Under the pieces are notes generated by a model, which was given only the letters and a program-made list of their open reading frames with translations, made no database searches and had not been told where the DNA came from. Shown in pieces: positions 1 through 8,268 of a stretch of DNA of 54,006 nt (position 1 is its first letter; each line of letters starts with the position of its first letter). The translations under genes were made by a program, and so were the position numbers. The stretch spans positions 1 through 54,006 of the forward strand of contig NZ_AJLJ01000191.1 of NCBI RefSeq assembly GCF_000317245.1. Reading direction: 5' to 3'. Origin of the DNA: Fischerella muscicola SAG 1427-1 = PCC 73103. GTDB taxonomy: Bacteria > Cyanobacteriota > Cyanobacteriia > Cyanobacteriales > Nostocaceae.

Positions 1-383
1 AGTTGAGGATGTCAGGTGCGTATTTCGCCCCGGCACCTCCCCAACTTGCCCAAGGCTGAGGCTGCACCAGCACGAACGTTGGCGTCTACCTTTTCATCCT
101 TGAGGATGTTCGCGAGTTTCTGGGCAATATCCTCGCTTTTCTTTATGTCTTGCAGCTTGTATTCACCAATTTGTTGCAAAGCATATTGCTTGACTTGATC
201 ATGCTCATCATCAAGGGCAGCTACAATACCGTTAATCTGCCAATCTTGCGGCTTGGGTTTGGGGGTTTCTTCGGCCTTTACCCAAGCCAGGGAAAAGAGG
301 AAAGAAAGGATGAAGGCTAAAAGATAAAGGATGAAAGGGGAGGGCTTTTTGGTTGGGCGGAGAGTGGTGAGCATGGGTGACAC
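1..383 (-). pseudogene. HEAT-repeat protein, 5' part, with apparent frameshift; runs off the window
   Basis: The reading frame starts at 383 (GTG) or, more likely, at the ATG at 374. It has a hydrophobic signal segment (about residues 17-36) ending near KAEE, then HEAT-type helices ending in ALGKLG. The open frame stops at 12-14. If one base of the C run at 39-42 (G run on the coding strand) is removed, the frame continues as GAKYAPDILN to the window edge. That is exactly the sequence expected at the next HEAT helix. So this is either a frameshifted gene or a sequencing error. HEAT repeats are protein-interaction scaffolds; the signal suggests an exported protein. The rest of the gene lies outside the window. 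Confidence 0.6.
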
Positions 384-961
384 AGCCAGGAAATGGGAGA
401 TACACTGCTGTCGATCTAAGACTGGGTTGAGAAATAAGTAATATTTTTAAGCAAACAGGAATATCCAGCCGAAAGCAAGGGCTATATATTGTATTTCTCT
501 TCATTTCCTGTGGGGAAGATTTCGGATGAGGTTTTATTTGGATTTAAATGGTATGTTTATTTCTGCCGTGCTGTACTACTTTCCATAGACGGACTTTAGC
601 GATCGCTCTCGAAGAAACTGAAGCTGAGAAAGATCCTGTTTTTAAACAGCTTTTGCTTTTGCAAAGTCAACAATTTACTGATGCTATACCATCAGAAGCG
701 ATTTCAAGAAGCGATTTAAAGACAATACGCTTGGTGATAAGACCACAATTTCTTGTAGAGACGCTTCAAACAGCGCGTCTCTACAGGTCAAATTTTTGCA
801 CTAAAAATCCTTAACTGAACCCTATTGGATTTAAAGAAGCGATCGCCCAAATTAGCTAATCTAGACAATACGATTGAATCTACCACAAGCTAGATGCAAG
901 CAACTACTTGGAAGCTTTACCTGGGGTGTGGTCAAATAAATAGATTATATAGATTTAGGGA
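384..961. other. Intergenic region, no convincing gene
   Basis: This stretch separates the HEAT-repeat gene (minus strand) from the transporter operon (plus strand). An 88-codon open frame at 548-814 has no ribosome binding site and no recognisable motif, and it runs through a palindromic repeat, so I do not call it. The promoters of the two divergent genes should lie here, but I cannot point to a clear -35/-10 pair. Confidence 0.5.
754..785. repeat. Short palindromic repeat (GTAGAGACGC family)
   Basis: Arms TGTAGAGACGC (754-764) and GCGTCTCTACA (775-785) are perfect inverted copies around a 10-base loop. Related copies occur at 4746-4773, 12403-12429 and, split, at 22674-22847. This palindrome type is common between genes of Nostocales. 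Confidence 0.85.
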
Positions 962-973
962 ATGTTGGCACTG

Positions 974-2218
974 ATGAAACAAACTATTGCTCGGACAACA
1001 GCATTCTTGGCTTCTTGTACTCTCCTAATCACAGCTTGTGGTGGTAACACTGGTACAAACACTAGTACGAATAACAATGGCACAAATACCGCTACCACCA
1101 CTTCAACAACAACGGGTATATCTGGCCCCATACCCATTGGTATTGCTTTTGCTCAGACTAGCAACGTCGCATTACTTGGTCAAGAAGGAGTTGCAGGTGC
1201 AAAAATTGCTGAGAAATATTTTAATGACAAAGGCGGCGTTAACGGTACTCCGATTAAATTAGTATTTCAAGATGCTGGTGGTGATGAAGCGGGAGCAATT
1301 AACGCTTTTCAAACTTTAATTAATAAAGATAAAGTTGTCGGTATTGTCGGCCCGACTTTATCACAACAAGCTTTTAGTGCGGCTCCGGTTGCGGAACGGG
1401 CAAAAGTACCAGTAATTGGTGCATCCACTACAGCTAAAGGTGTTCCCGAAATTGGTGATTATATTGCTCGTGTATCTGCACCAGTTTTTGTTGTCGCACC
1501 TAATTCTGTGAAAGCTGCATTAAAGCAAAATCCTAAGATTAAAAAAGTAGCAGTTTTTTATGCTCAAAATGATGCTTTTAACAAATCAGAAACTGAAATT
1601 TTCCAAAAAACAGTTAAAGAGCAAGGACTAGAAGTAGTCACAGTTCAAAAATTTCAAACTACTGATACCGATTTTCAAGCTCAAGCTACTAATGCTCTGA
1701 ATTTAAAACCAGATTTAATTATTATTTCTGGTTTGGCTGCTGATGGTGGTAATTTAGTTAGACAACTACGAGAATTAGGATACAAAGGTAATATTATTGG
1801 TGGTAATGGTTTGAATACATCAAATGTATTGTCTGTTTGTAAAGCTCTCTGTGATGGCGTGATGATTGCTCAAGCTTACAGTCCCGAACATCCAGGAGAG
1901 ATTAACGCTACATTTCGCAAAGCTTACGTAGAGCAATACAAAAAAGAACCACCCCAATTTAGTGCTCAAGCTTTTACAGCAGTGCAGGTGTATGTAGATG
2001 CTTTGAAAGCTTTAGATCAAAAAACCAAAGTTAACACCCTTCCTGTAGATAAACTGCGGACAGAATTAAATAAACAAATACTCGCAGGTAAATACAATAC
2101 ACCGCTTGGTGATATTTCATTTAGCCCAGAAGGTGAGATTGTACAAAAAGACTTTTATGTTGCCCAAATTAAGATGGAAAAAGATGGCAGCACTGGTAAA
2201 TTTGCATTTATTAAATAG
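974..2218 (+). CDS. ABC transporter substrate-binding lipoprotein, branched-chain amino-acid (LivJ/LivK) type
   Basis: This is the periplasmic binding protein that captures amino acids and delivers them to the LivH/LivM permeases encoded just downstream. It begins with a lipoprotein signal ending in LITAC (Cys at about residue 22 from the 974 start), then a Thr/Asn/Gly-rich linker of about 35 residues. A type I periplasmic-binding fold follows, starting at PIPIGIAFAQTSNVALLG, with GIVGPTLSQQAFSAAPVAE typical of the family. An in-frame ATG at 962 is possible, but the start at 974 (MKQT) gives the better signal n-region. It leads a five-component operon, with only 8 bases to livH. In cyanobacteria such systems (Nat N-I type) take up neutral amino acids; urea is less likely but not excluded. 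Confidence 0.9.
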   Translation: MKQTIARTTAFLASCTLLITACGGNTGTNTSTNNNGTNTATTTSTTTGISGPIPIGIAFAQTSNVALLGQEGVAGAKIAEKYFNDKGGVNGTPIKLVFQDAGGDEAGAINAFQTLINKDKVVGIVGPTLSQQAFSAAPVAERAKVPVIGASTTAKGVPEIGDYIARVSAPVFVVAPNSVKAALKQNPKIKKVAVFYAQNDAFNKSETEIFQKTVKEQGLEVVTVQKFQTTDTDFQAQATNALNLKPDLIIISGLAADGGNLVRQLRELGYKGNIIGGNGLNTSNVLSVCKALCDGVMIAQAYSPEHPGEINATFRKAYVEQYKKEPPQFSAQAFTAVQVYVDALKALDQKTKVNTLPVDKLRTELNKQILAGKYNTPLGDISFSPEGEIVQKDFYVAQIKMEKDGSTGKFAFIK

Positions 2219-2226
2219 TTGCAATT

Positions 2227-3177
2227 ATGGATATCTCTCTATTTTTGCAGCAATTTTTAAACGGGTTATCTATTGGTAGCGTCTACGCTATTTTTGCTTT
2301 AGGATATACCCTGGTTTACTCAATTTTGGGCATCATTAATTTAGCTCATGGTGCTATTTTTACTCTGGGTGCATATTTTACCTATGCACTCATTGGTGGG
2401 AGATTTGGATTTAATGGTTTGCTAGCCAATGCAGCTTTACCTGTGCAATTACCTTTTGCTTTAGCTTTAATTGTAGGGAGTATTTTGGCAGGATTCGCCG
2501 GGATCGCAGTAGAACGAATTGCTTTTTTACCCTTGCGTCAAAGAGGTTCCGATCCTTTGCTGACTGTGGTTTCTAGTTTGGGTGTAGCAGTAGTAATTGT
2601 CAATTTAATTCAGTATTTAGTGGGTGCAGAAAGTTATACTTATCCAGGAAATACTTATGGCAATTTACCACCAGCAATTAACTTCGGTTCCCAAGCAAAT
2701 CCAATTCCAATCCGCACTGTGCAGGTAGTGATTTTTGTCGTTTCTATGGTATTTGTTGCCATCTTGACTTATTTTATTACTCGCACAAAATACGGTAAAG
2801 CGATGCAAGCGATCGCAGAAGATGCAACAACAGCCAGTTTATTAGGAATTAACTGCGATCGCTTTATTATCCTGACGTTTTTTATCAGCAGTTTTTTAGC
2901 AGGAGTGGCGGGAACTTTAGTCGCCTCCAGTGTTAGTATAGCTGGGCCTTATTTTGGTATTGGTTTTGGATTACGTGGGTTAGCAGTAATTGTTTTGGGT
3001 GGTTTAGGTAGTATTCCCGGTGCGGTATTAGGAGGTTTGGTAATTGGCTTAGTGGAAGCATTTGTTCCAGGTGAATTTTCTGGGTACAAAGATGCTGTTG
3101 CTTTTGGCATTTTGTTTATTATGCTCTTAGTTCGACCACAAGGTTTGTTAGGAAAAAGATTTATTCAAAAGGTTTAA
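2227..3177 (+). CDS. livH: Branched-chain amino-acid ABC transporter permease LivH
   Basis: This is an inner-membrane permease subunit of the LivH family (316 residues, about eight hydrophobic segments). The N-terminal NGLSIGSVYAIFALGYTLVY and INLAHGAIFTLGAY are family hallmarks. The conserved cytoplasmic loop that contacts the ATPases is visible as GKAMQAIAEDATTASLLGIN. It follows the binding protein by 8 bases, so it is surely co-transcribed. Directly after its stop the operon is disturbed by a 21-codon remnant, a palindromic repeat and a cupin gene before livM resumes. Confidence 0.93.
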   Translation: MDISLFLQQFLNGLSIGSVYAIFALGYTLVYSILGIINLAHGAIFTLGAYFTYALIGGRFGFNGLLANAALPVQLPFALALIVGSILAGFAGIAVERIAFLPLRQRGSDPLLTVVSSLGVAVVIVNLIQYLVGAESYTYPGNTYGNLPPAINFGSQANPIPIRTVQVVIFVVSMVFVAILTYFITRTKYGKAMQAIAEDATTASLLGINCDRFIILTFFISSFLAGVAGTLVASSVSIAGPYFGIGFGLRGLAVIVLGGLGSIPGAVLGGLVIGLVEAFVPGEFSGYKDAVAFGILFIMLLVRPQGLLGKRFIQKV

Positions 3178-3181
3178 ATCT

Positions 3182-3244
3182 ATGACAACAAGCACAAAAC
3201 AAAAACTTACTTTTGATAAATTCTTAGACAATTATCGTTGGTAG
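3182..3244 (+). pseudogene. 21-codon remnant, possibly the start of a Uma2/DUF820-type gene
   Basis: An ATG at 3182, five bases after the livH stop, opens a short frame reading MTTSTKQKLTFDKFLDNY and stops at a TAG inside the palindromic repeat at 3241-3287. The pattern (Thr-rich start, LTFDKFLD) resembles the N-terminus of Uma2-type putative endonucleases, which are very common in cyanobacteria. The identification is inference from 20 residues. It may equally be a decayed leader of unknown origin. Confidence 0.35.
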
Positions 3245-3290
3245 TGAGGACTTCAGTCCTCGAAATAAGGACTAAAGTCCTTACTACGAA
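3238..3290. repeat. Palindromic dispersed repeat (AGGACT..AGTCCT family)
   Basis: The element contains two small hairpins, AGGACTTCAGTCCT and AGGACTAAAGTCCT, and the outer arms (GTAGTGAGG at the left, CCTTACTAC at the right) also pair. This gives a nested palindrome of about 50 bases. A degenerate relative is at 11424-11478. It sits inside the transporter operon between livH and the cupin gene. Confidence 0.85.
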
Positions 3291-3335
3291 CTTAAAATAT
3301 TATGCCAGTTGTGTAAGTCCTGTAAGTTAATTGAT

Positions 3336-3797
3336 ATGATTATTAATCCTGAACAAGTACCATTAGAAACAGGTTCCACTTATCCCGATGAATTTAAACC
3401 TAAAGTTGCAGGAAGAATTAAGCAACGCTTAGGCAATTTTGCCGGATTGAAAAACTTCGGTGTAAATTTAGTGAAATTAGAACCTGGAAGTTCTTCTGCT
3501 TTAAGACATTGGCATTCATGTCAAGATGAATTTATCTATGTTTTGGAAGGCGAGTTGACATTAATTACAGATGCTGGTGCAGAAGTTCTCAAACCAGGAA
3601 TGGCGGCGGGATTTCCAGCAGGGGAAGCCAACGGACATCATTTAGTTAATCGGACATCAACAGTTGCAGTTTATTTGGAAGTAGGCGATCGCACTCCTAA
3701 TGATCAAGCTAGTTATCCCGATGATGATTTAATTACAAAAGCTAGTCCTGATGGCAAATCTAGAATTTTTGCTCATAAAGATGGAACAATCTATTAA
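3336..3797 (+). CDS. Cupin-domain protein
   Basis: This is a small single-domain cupin (153 residues from the ATG at 3336; an upstream in-frame start at 3309 is less likely). Cupin motif 1 is seen as RHWHSCQDEFIYVLEG, with two His and a Glu as metal ligands. Motif 2 is less canonical, around NGHHLVNRTS. Cupins bind a metal and include isomerases, dioxygenases and sugar-binding proteins, so the reaction cannot be named. It lies between livH and livM on the same strand, which is unusual for this transporter. Together with the adjacent repeat and remnant this suggests insertion into the operon. Confidence 0.85.
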   Translation: MIINPEQVPLETGSTYPDEFKPKVAGRIKQRLGNFAGLKNFGVNLVKLEPGSSSALRHWHSCQDEFIYVLEGELTLITDAGAEVLKPGMAAGFPAGEANGHHLVNRTSTVAVYLEVGDRTPNDQASYPDDDLITKASPDGKSRIFAHKDGTIY

Positions 3798-3832
3798 AAG
3801 GAGACAGGTAATGCGTAAAGGTTTAGGGAGAA

Positions 3833-4774
3833 ATGTCTGATTTTATTGCTATCTATGGTGCTTTAATTGTCTCTATGGTATTGGGGGCTTTGCTAGGACT
3901 GTCGTTGTATTTGCCATTAATGGCTGGACAATTATCTTTAGCTAGCCCTGGATTTTATGCTTTGGGTGGATATATTGCGGCGATTCTATCAACAACTGTT
4001 TTTAATTCTAGTGGTGATCCTTTTCCGATTCCATTACTGTTGTTAGAAATGTTAATCGCTGGTGTAGTTTCAGGATTGTTGGGTGTAGCAGTCGGAATTC
4101 CAGCTTTACGGTTACGGGGAATTTATTTAGCGATCGCTACAATAGCTTTTGTCGAAGTTTTGCGGGTTCTCTCTCTCAATTTGGATATAACAGGTGGTGC
4201 TGTGGGAATTTTTGGTATTCCTCAACCTTTCCCAACACAAATTGAATATTTATGGATTGCTCTACCATTATTAATAATTAGTATGGTATTGATTTATCGT
4301 CTAGAACGTATTCGTGTAGGTAGGGCTTTAACTGCAATTCGTGAGGATGAATTAGCAGCAGGCGCCATGGGAATTAACCCAACTTACTACAAAGTTTTAG
4401 CTTTTACACTAGGAGCAATTTTAGCTGGAGTAGTTGGTGCAATTAGCGCTCATTTTCTCAATACTTGGAATGCCAGACAAGGTACATTTGATGCCAGTAT
4501 TATTTATCTAACTTTTGTTTTAATTGGTGGTTCGAGAACTTTTTTGGGTGCTGTAGTCGGAGGTATGTTATTTACAGCCTTACCAGAAATCTTAAGAAGC
4601 ATCGCTGACACAGGTGGTTTACCAACTTGGCTAGCACAATTTTTAAGAGATGGCAGATTAATTATTTTTGGTTTACTAATAGTTTTAGGAACCATCTTTT
4701 TCCCTCAAGGACTCGTCACCCCAGATATTTTTAAAAGACGACCATTGTACAGACGCGATTCATCGCGTCTCTAA
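3833..4774 (+). CDS. livM: Branched-chain amino-acid ABC transporter permease LivM
   Basis: This is the second permease subunit, which pairs with LivH. Family signatures are [37 protein letters not shown] and the ATPase-contact loop [27 protein letters not shown] ribosome binding site precedes the ATG at 3833. The last 10 or so codons (YRRDSSRL then stop) are read from a palindromic repeat at 4746-4773, so the native C-terminus has probably been replaced by repeat-derived sequence. Tail residues after LVTPDIFK vary in this family, so function is probably kept. Confidence 0.93.
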   Translation: MSDFIAIYGALIVSMVLGALLGLSLYLPLMAGQLSLASPGFYALGGYIAAILSTTVFNSSGDPFPIPLLLLEMLIAGVVSGLLGVAVGIPALRLRGIYLAIATIAFVEVLRVLSLNLDITGGAVGIFGIPQPFPTQIEYLWIALPLLIISMVLIYRLERIRVGRALTAIREDELAAGAMGINPTYYKVLAFTLGAILAGVVGAISAHFLNTWNARQGTFDASIIYLTFVLIGGSRTFLGAVVGGMLFTALPEILRSIADTGGLPTWLAQFLRDGRLIIFGLLIVLGTIFFPQGLVTPDIFKRRPLYRRDSSRL

Positions 4775-4791
4775 TGACCAATGACCAATGA
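4746..4791. repeat. Palindrome plus heptamers spanning the livM stop and livG start
   Basis: Arms AGACGCGAT (4751-4759) and ATCGCGTCT (4762-4770) form a perfect hairpin with a 2-base loop. It is followed at once by repeated ATGACCA units (4774-4791). The palindrome supplies the end of livM, including its TAA (4772-4774). The heptamers supply the ATG of livG at 4781. A similar palindrome-plus-heptamer composite lies at 12369-12429. Confidence 0.85.
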
Positions 4792-5551
4792 CATTCTTTT
4801 AGAAGCAAAATCCTTAACTCGCCGCTTTGGTGGTTTAGTAGCAGTAAATAACGTATCTTTTATTGTTAAAAAACATGAAATATTTGGATTAATTGGCCCC
4901 AATGGTGCTGGTAAAACAACATTATTTAATTTAATTACAGGCTTAATTCCACCTTCTAGTGGACAATTAACTTATCAAAATCAAGAAATCTCCCAACTAC
5001 GTCCCCACCAAATCGCTGCTTTAGGTATTGCTCGGACTTTCCAAAATATTCGCTTATTTGGTGAACTTTCAGCACTGGAAAATGCAATTATTGCCCGACA
5101 TTTGCATATTCACAGCAATATACTTACAGGTGTGATGGGAGTTCCACCAGCACCAGCAGAAGAACGTAAAAGTAAACAAAAAGCTTTGGAATTATTAGAA
5201 TTAGTTGGTTTGCAAAAACGCGCTGACGAAAAAGCTAAGAATTTTGCCTATGGTGATCAACGACGGCTAGAAATTGCTCGTGCTTTAGCCCTAGAACCAC
5301 AAATTTTACTTCTGGATGAACCCGCAGCTGGAATGAACCCCAGCGAGAAACAGCAACTCAGTGAATTTATCCGCAAATTACGCGATCGCTTTAATTTAAC
5401 GATCATCCTGATTGAACATCATGTACCCTTAGTCATGGGTTTGTGCGATCGCATTGCGGTTTTAGATTTTGGTCAATTAATCGCCTTGGGAGAACCAGAG
5501 ATTGTGAAAAACGATCCTAAAGTAATAGAAGCTTACTTAGGAATCGAATGA
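4781..5551 (+). CDS. livG: Branched-chain amino-acid ABC transporter ATP-binding protein LivG
   Basis: This is one of two cytoplasmic ATPases driving the transporter. Walker A is GPNGAGKT (39-46), the signature region is [16 protein letters not shown] (about 155-170), and Walker B is [10 protein letters not shown] (about 175-184). The long insertion between Walker A and the signature ([17 protein letters not shown]) is typical of LivG rather than LivF. The start codon lies in a heptameric repeat and no ribosome binding site is evident, so translation may depend on coupling to livM, whose stop is 6 bases upstream. Confidence 0.93.
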   Translation: MTNDILLEAKSLTRRFGGLVAVNNVSFIVKKHEIFGLIGPNGAGKTTLFNLITGLIPPSSGQLTYQNQEISQLRPHQIAALGIARTFQNIRLFGELSALENAIIARHLHIHSNILTGVMGVPPAPAEERKSKQKALELLELVGLQKRADEKAKNFAYGDQRRLEIARALALEPQILLLDEPAAGMNPSEKQQLSEFIRKLRDRFNLTIILIEHHVPLVMGLCDRIAVLDFGQLIALGEPEIVKNDPKVIEAYLGIE

Positions 5552-5577
5552 TGATATTAACCTAAAGATGCACACAG

Positions 5578-6309
5578 ATGAACACAGAGAACCAGAAAAG
5601 CTACCCAATTTTAGAAATTAAAAACTTATACGTTAATTATGGGGGTATTAAGGCTCTCCAAAATATTAATTTAGTTGTCAATAACAGTGAAGTAGTCACT
5701 CTCATCGGTGCCAACGGTGCAGGTAAAACTACAACTCTGCGCGCTATATCTAAAATTCTCAATCCCAAAAGCGGTGAAATTATTTACAGTGGACGCAATA
5801 TTACCCGTCGTCAACCCCACGAAGTTGTGCAATTGGGTATCGCCCATTGTCCAGAAGGACGCAGAGTATTAACGCGACAAAGTGTTTATGACAATTTGCT
5901 TTTAGGTGCATATATTCGTTCTCAGCAACCGGAGATCAAGAATGATATTCAGCACCAATTTCAGCTATTTCCACGTTTAGCACAAAGACGTAATCAACTA
6001 GCGGGAACTTTAAGCGGTGGTGAACAACAAATGTTAGCGATCGCTCGTGCTTTAATGAGTAGACCAAAACTGTTATTATTAGATGAACCAAGTCTAGGTT
6101 TAGCACCAGCAATAGTTAGAGAAATATTCACTATTATTGAAAATTTACGGGCGACAGGCGTGACAATTTTGTTAGTTGAACAAAACGCCAATTTAGCATT
6201 ACAGATTGCAGACCGAGGATATGTATTAGAAGCTGGTTGCATTACTCTCACAGGTGCTGCATCGGAATTAATGACAGATGAGCGAGTGAAAAAAGCTTAT
6301 TTGGGATAG
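5578..6309 (+). CDS. livF: Branched-chain amino-acid ABC transporter ATP-binding protein LivF
   Basis: This is the second ATPase of the transporter. Walker A is GANGAGKT (44-51), the signature is LSGGEQQMLAIARALM (from about 145) and Walker B is LLLLDEPSLGLAP (from about 164). The total of 243 residues is near the usual LivF length, and it lacks the long LivG insertion. It starts 26 bases after livG and is the last gene of the operon. An AT-rich stretch follows it. Confidence 0.93.
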   Translation: MNTENQKSYPILEIKNLYVNYGGIKALQNINLVVNNSEVVTLIGANGAGKTTTLRAISKILNPKSGEIIYSGRNITRRQPHEVVQLGIAHCPEGRRVLTRQSVYDNLLLGAYIRSQQPEIKNDIQHQFQLFPRLAQRRNQLAGTLSGGEQQMLAIARALMSRPKLLLLDEPSLGLAPAIVREIFTIIENLRATGVTILLVEQNANLALQIADRGYVLEAGCITLTGAASELMTDERVKKAYLG

Positions 6310-6639
6310 TTTCGTAACTTCAAAATAGAAACTTTGATTAATATATTTTATGTGCTAATGATTAGTTTGTTATTGATTATTAATATTTATTCTTTGATCC
6401 CTAACTTAAGTAACTAATATACATATCCTCTCTCTTTCTATAGAGTAATTAATATGTCTATGGAAAGAAGCCTCAAATAAAAATCATACGTTACTTTATA
6501 AAAAACAAAGCTAAACGAAACAAATCAAAATTAATTATTCAGTTTTTCAACGTTTATTAAATAGTTAAATTCACCAAAATAATAAACATAAATAAAAATT
6601 TTGTTTGTTTCAATAGCAATTTTTGAGGAGATAGCAAAG
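6310..6639. other. AT-rich intergenic region downstream of the transporter operon
   Basis: This contains no gene or strong hairpin that I can see. It should hold the promoter of the lipoprotein gene starting at 6640. A GTA-N7-TAC near 6410 resembles an NtcA site but has the wrong spacing. Confidence 0.45.
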
Positions 6640-7077
6640 ATGAGTCTGCTACAGCAGAGCCGTAAAATTATTACGGCTGTTGTCTTGATTTTGGTTTTAA
6701 CTATTACTAGTGCTTGTGGTAGTAACGTAGCCCAAGTTGACCGTACCACAAATCCGCCAGCAGTTGGTCGAGATGTAGCTTATGCACAATTAGAGCGAGG
6801 AAATACTGCATCTGGACAAACTTTTGGTAACTGGGTTGTACAAACATCACGGGGATTAGTCCAAGATGCTTATGTGCGCGATAACAATAAGTTGGGCGTA
6901 GTTATTTCCCGACAAGTTCGTCCTAACGAAGTTCGTCCTTTAGCAAAATCCCTAGTAGAAGGTTTTCGGAAAAATTTCCCCAATCAAGATTTAACTGTTT
7001 TGGTATACGCGCCTGATAAGCAGTTAATTTTGACAGCTAGGTATGATACTCAAACCAATCAAGTTCAATACAGTTAG
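6640..7077 (+). CDS. Small predicted lipoprotein of unknown function
   Basis: The ATG at 6640 follows a GAGGAG ribosome binding site and gives a 145-residue protein. A lipoprotein signal ends at SAC (Cys 26), so the mature protein should be membrane-anchored. After a short linker it has a compact region of about 115 residues (GQTFGNWVVQTSRGLVQDAYVRDNN to the end). I do not recognise a family. The pattern of alternating strands and the phrase LAKSLVEGFRKNFPNQDLTVLVYAPD suggest a small alpha/beta fold. It is followed 77 bases later by another unknown gene on the same strand. Confidence 0.75.
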   Translation: MSLLQQSRKIITAVVLILVLTITSACGSNVAQVDRTTNPPAVGRDVAYAQLERGNTASGQTFGNWVVQTSRGLVQDAYVRDNNKLGVVISRQVRPNEVRPLAKSLVEGFRKNFPNQDLTVLVYAPDKQLILTARYDTQTNQVQYS

Positions 7078-7154
7078 AAATTGCTGTTTGTTGGTTGTTG
7101 TGTGTTGTTTAGTGTCTTAACTAGCAACAAGAATAAGAAAAGGAGATTAGTACA

Positions 7155-7682
7155 GTGAGTAGCAGTGAAGAGTATAAGCGCCAAATAATGAAAGATTTGG
7201 CTCAGGGTGATGTTGAGTATCTTGGTGATACTCCTAGTGGTGATCCATCACAAGATTATCAAAGCTTTGATGATTTTGCTCAACGTACAACTGCGTCTGA
7301 TCGTCGCCAAATGTTTGAACGCTCTTTTAATACAAACAGCATTCCTCCTAGCCAAATGGAGCCAGAATTGCAAAAGGCGATCGCTAATATTAAACCCAAT
7401 GAAAGAGATGATGTCGCACGGGCCTTTTTCAAACACTTCAAACAAAGAGGATTGGATGAGCGCCATCTTGAGCAACAACTAAGCCTTTCTACTCGTAACC
7501 CTAACCGCATGAGTGCGGATGATGTCAGCCGACTCGCTTCATTTGCATATCATAACCATCCTGACATTTTCAAAGAAGTGTTAGCAGAACAGCCAGCTAT
7601 TATCAAGTTTCTCAGCAATCCCGTTGTAGGAGCTATTGTAGGACTTGCTGCTGCTAAGTGGTTAGGTGGTCGTAACAAATAA
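7155..7682 (+). CDS. Protein of unknown function with a hydrophobic C-terminus
   Basis: It starts with GTG at 7155, supported by an AGGAGA ribosome binding site at 7142-7147. The 175-residue protein is acidic and polar up to about residue 145. It ends in a Gly/Ala-rich hydrophobic stretch, NPVVGAIVGLAAAKWLGG, which could be a membrane-associated hairpin. The middle region (MSADDVSRLASFAYHNHPDIFKEV) looks helical. I do not recognise a family. A factor-independent terminator follows at 7714-7746, so it closes a transcription unit, perhaps shared with the lipoprotein gene upstream. Confidence 0.75.
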   Translation: MSSSEEYKRQIMKDLAQGDVEYLGDTPSGDPSQDYQSFDDFAQRTTASDRRQMFERSFNTNSIPPSQMEPELQKAIANIKPNERDDVARAFFKHFKQRGLDERHLEQQLSLSTRNPNRMSADDVSRLASFAYHNHPDIFKEVLAEQPAIIKFLSNPVVGAIVGLAAAKWLGGRNK

Positions 7683-7713
7683 ATCTGGCGTCTATTGTAC
7701 GGAACAAAGCAAA

Positions 7714-7746
7714 AACAAGGGTAGTAAAATCTATCCTTGTTTTTTT
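7714..7746 (+). terminator. Rho-independent terminator
   Basis: Stem AACAAGGGTAG (7714-7724) pairs with CTATCCTTGTT (7731-7741) through one G-U pair around a 6-base loop, followed by a run of T. It ends the 7155-7682 gene. Confidence 0.85.
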
Positions 7747-8268
7747 GATGTTTGTATTAGAAACATAAAATACTGGAAATACTTTATACAATTAAATGTA
7801 AATTTAAGTATTATCTAATCTTAAAGAATAATTTCAATGATGACGTATATGATGTGCGATCGCCCTTCACAATGACAGTAGTTGTCTAAACTTTATGAAA
7901 CTTTTATCCAGTTCTCTAACAAGGTTATTTCTTACAAGTCTTACCAGTGGCTGCTTCCAACAAAAGACCTCTTTTTTGTAAGTATAAACTTTTTATAAAG
8001 CTAAATCAGAAGCCTTCATTTATACTATACAATTAGTATCGCTTATTACTTAAACGTAGTAAATCTAGATAACAGATACGTTTAGTCCTATAAAGCTAAA
8101 ATAATCTGTGTAATTTCTAGTACATATAATTTAGTCCTTCTGTCTAGGAAGCGACAGGGTAGCAAACCTTTGTCGCTACAATTTTTTGATTATGACAGTT
8201 GGAAAGCAAACAATCTCACTCCAGGGAAGTCTACCATCGATTTTTATCATGTTGTAGGAGTGAGTTGA
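7747..8268. other. Intergenic region with a leader hairpin
   Basis: This is AT-rich, with no gene seen. Near its end AGCGACA (8150-8156) and TGTCGCT (8171-8177) form a hairpin, followed by ACAATTTTTT. This looks like a weak terminator or attenuator in the leader of the PEP-CTERM gene. The loop contains GGGTAGCAAACC, which recalls part of the c-di-GMP-I riboswitch core, but the rest of that riboswitch is absent. Confidence 0.45.

Noticed and set aside
548..814. 88-codon open frame on the plus strand
   Set aside because: It has no ribosome binding site and no recognisable motif, and it reads through a palindromic repeat at 754-785.
6400..6425. NtcA binding site
   Set aside because: GTA and TAC are separated by 7 bases instead of 8, and no matching -10 box is placed correctly.
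8141..8260. c-di-GMP-I riboswitch before the PEP-CTERM gene
   Set aside because: Only a fragment resembling GGGCAAACC is present; the tetraloop and receptor part of the fold is missing.
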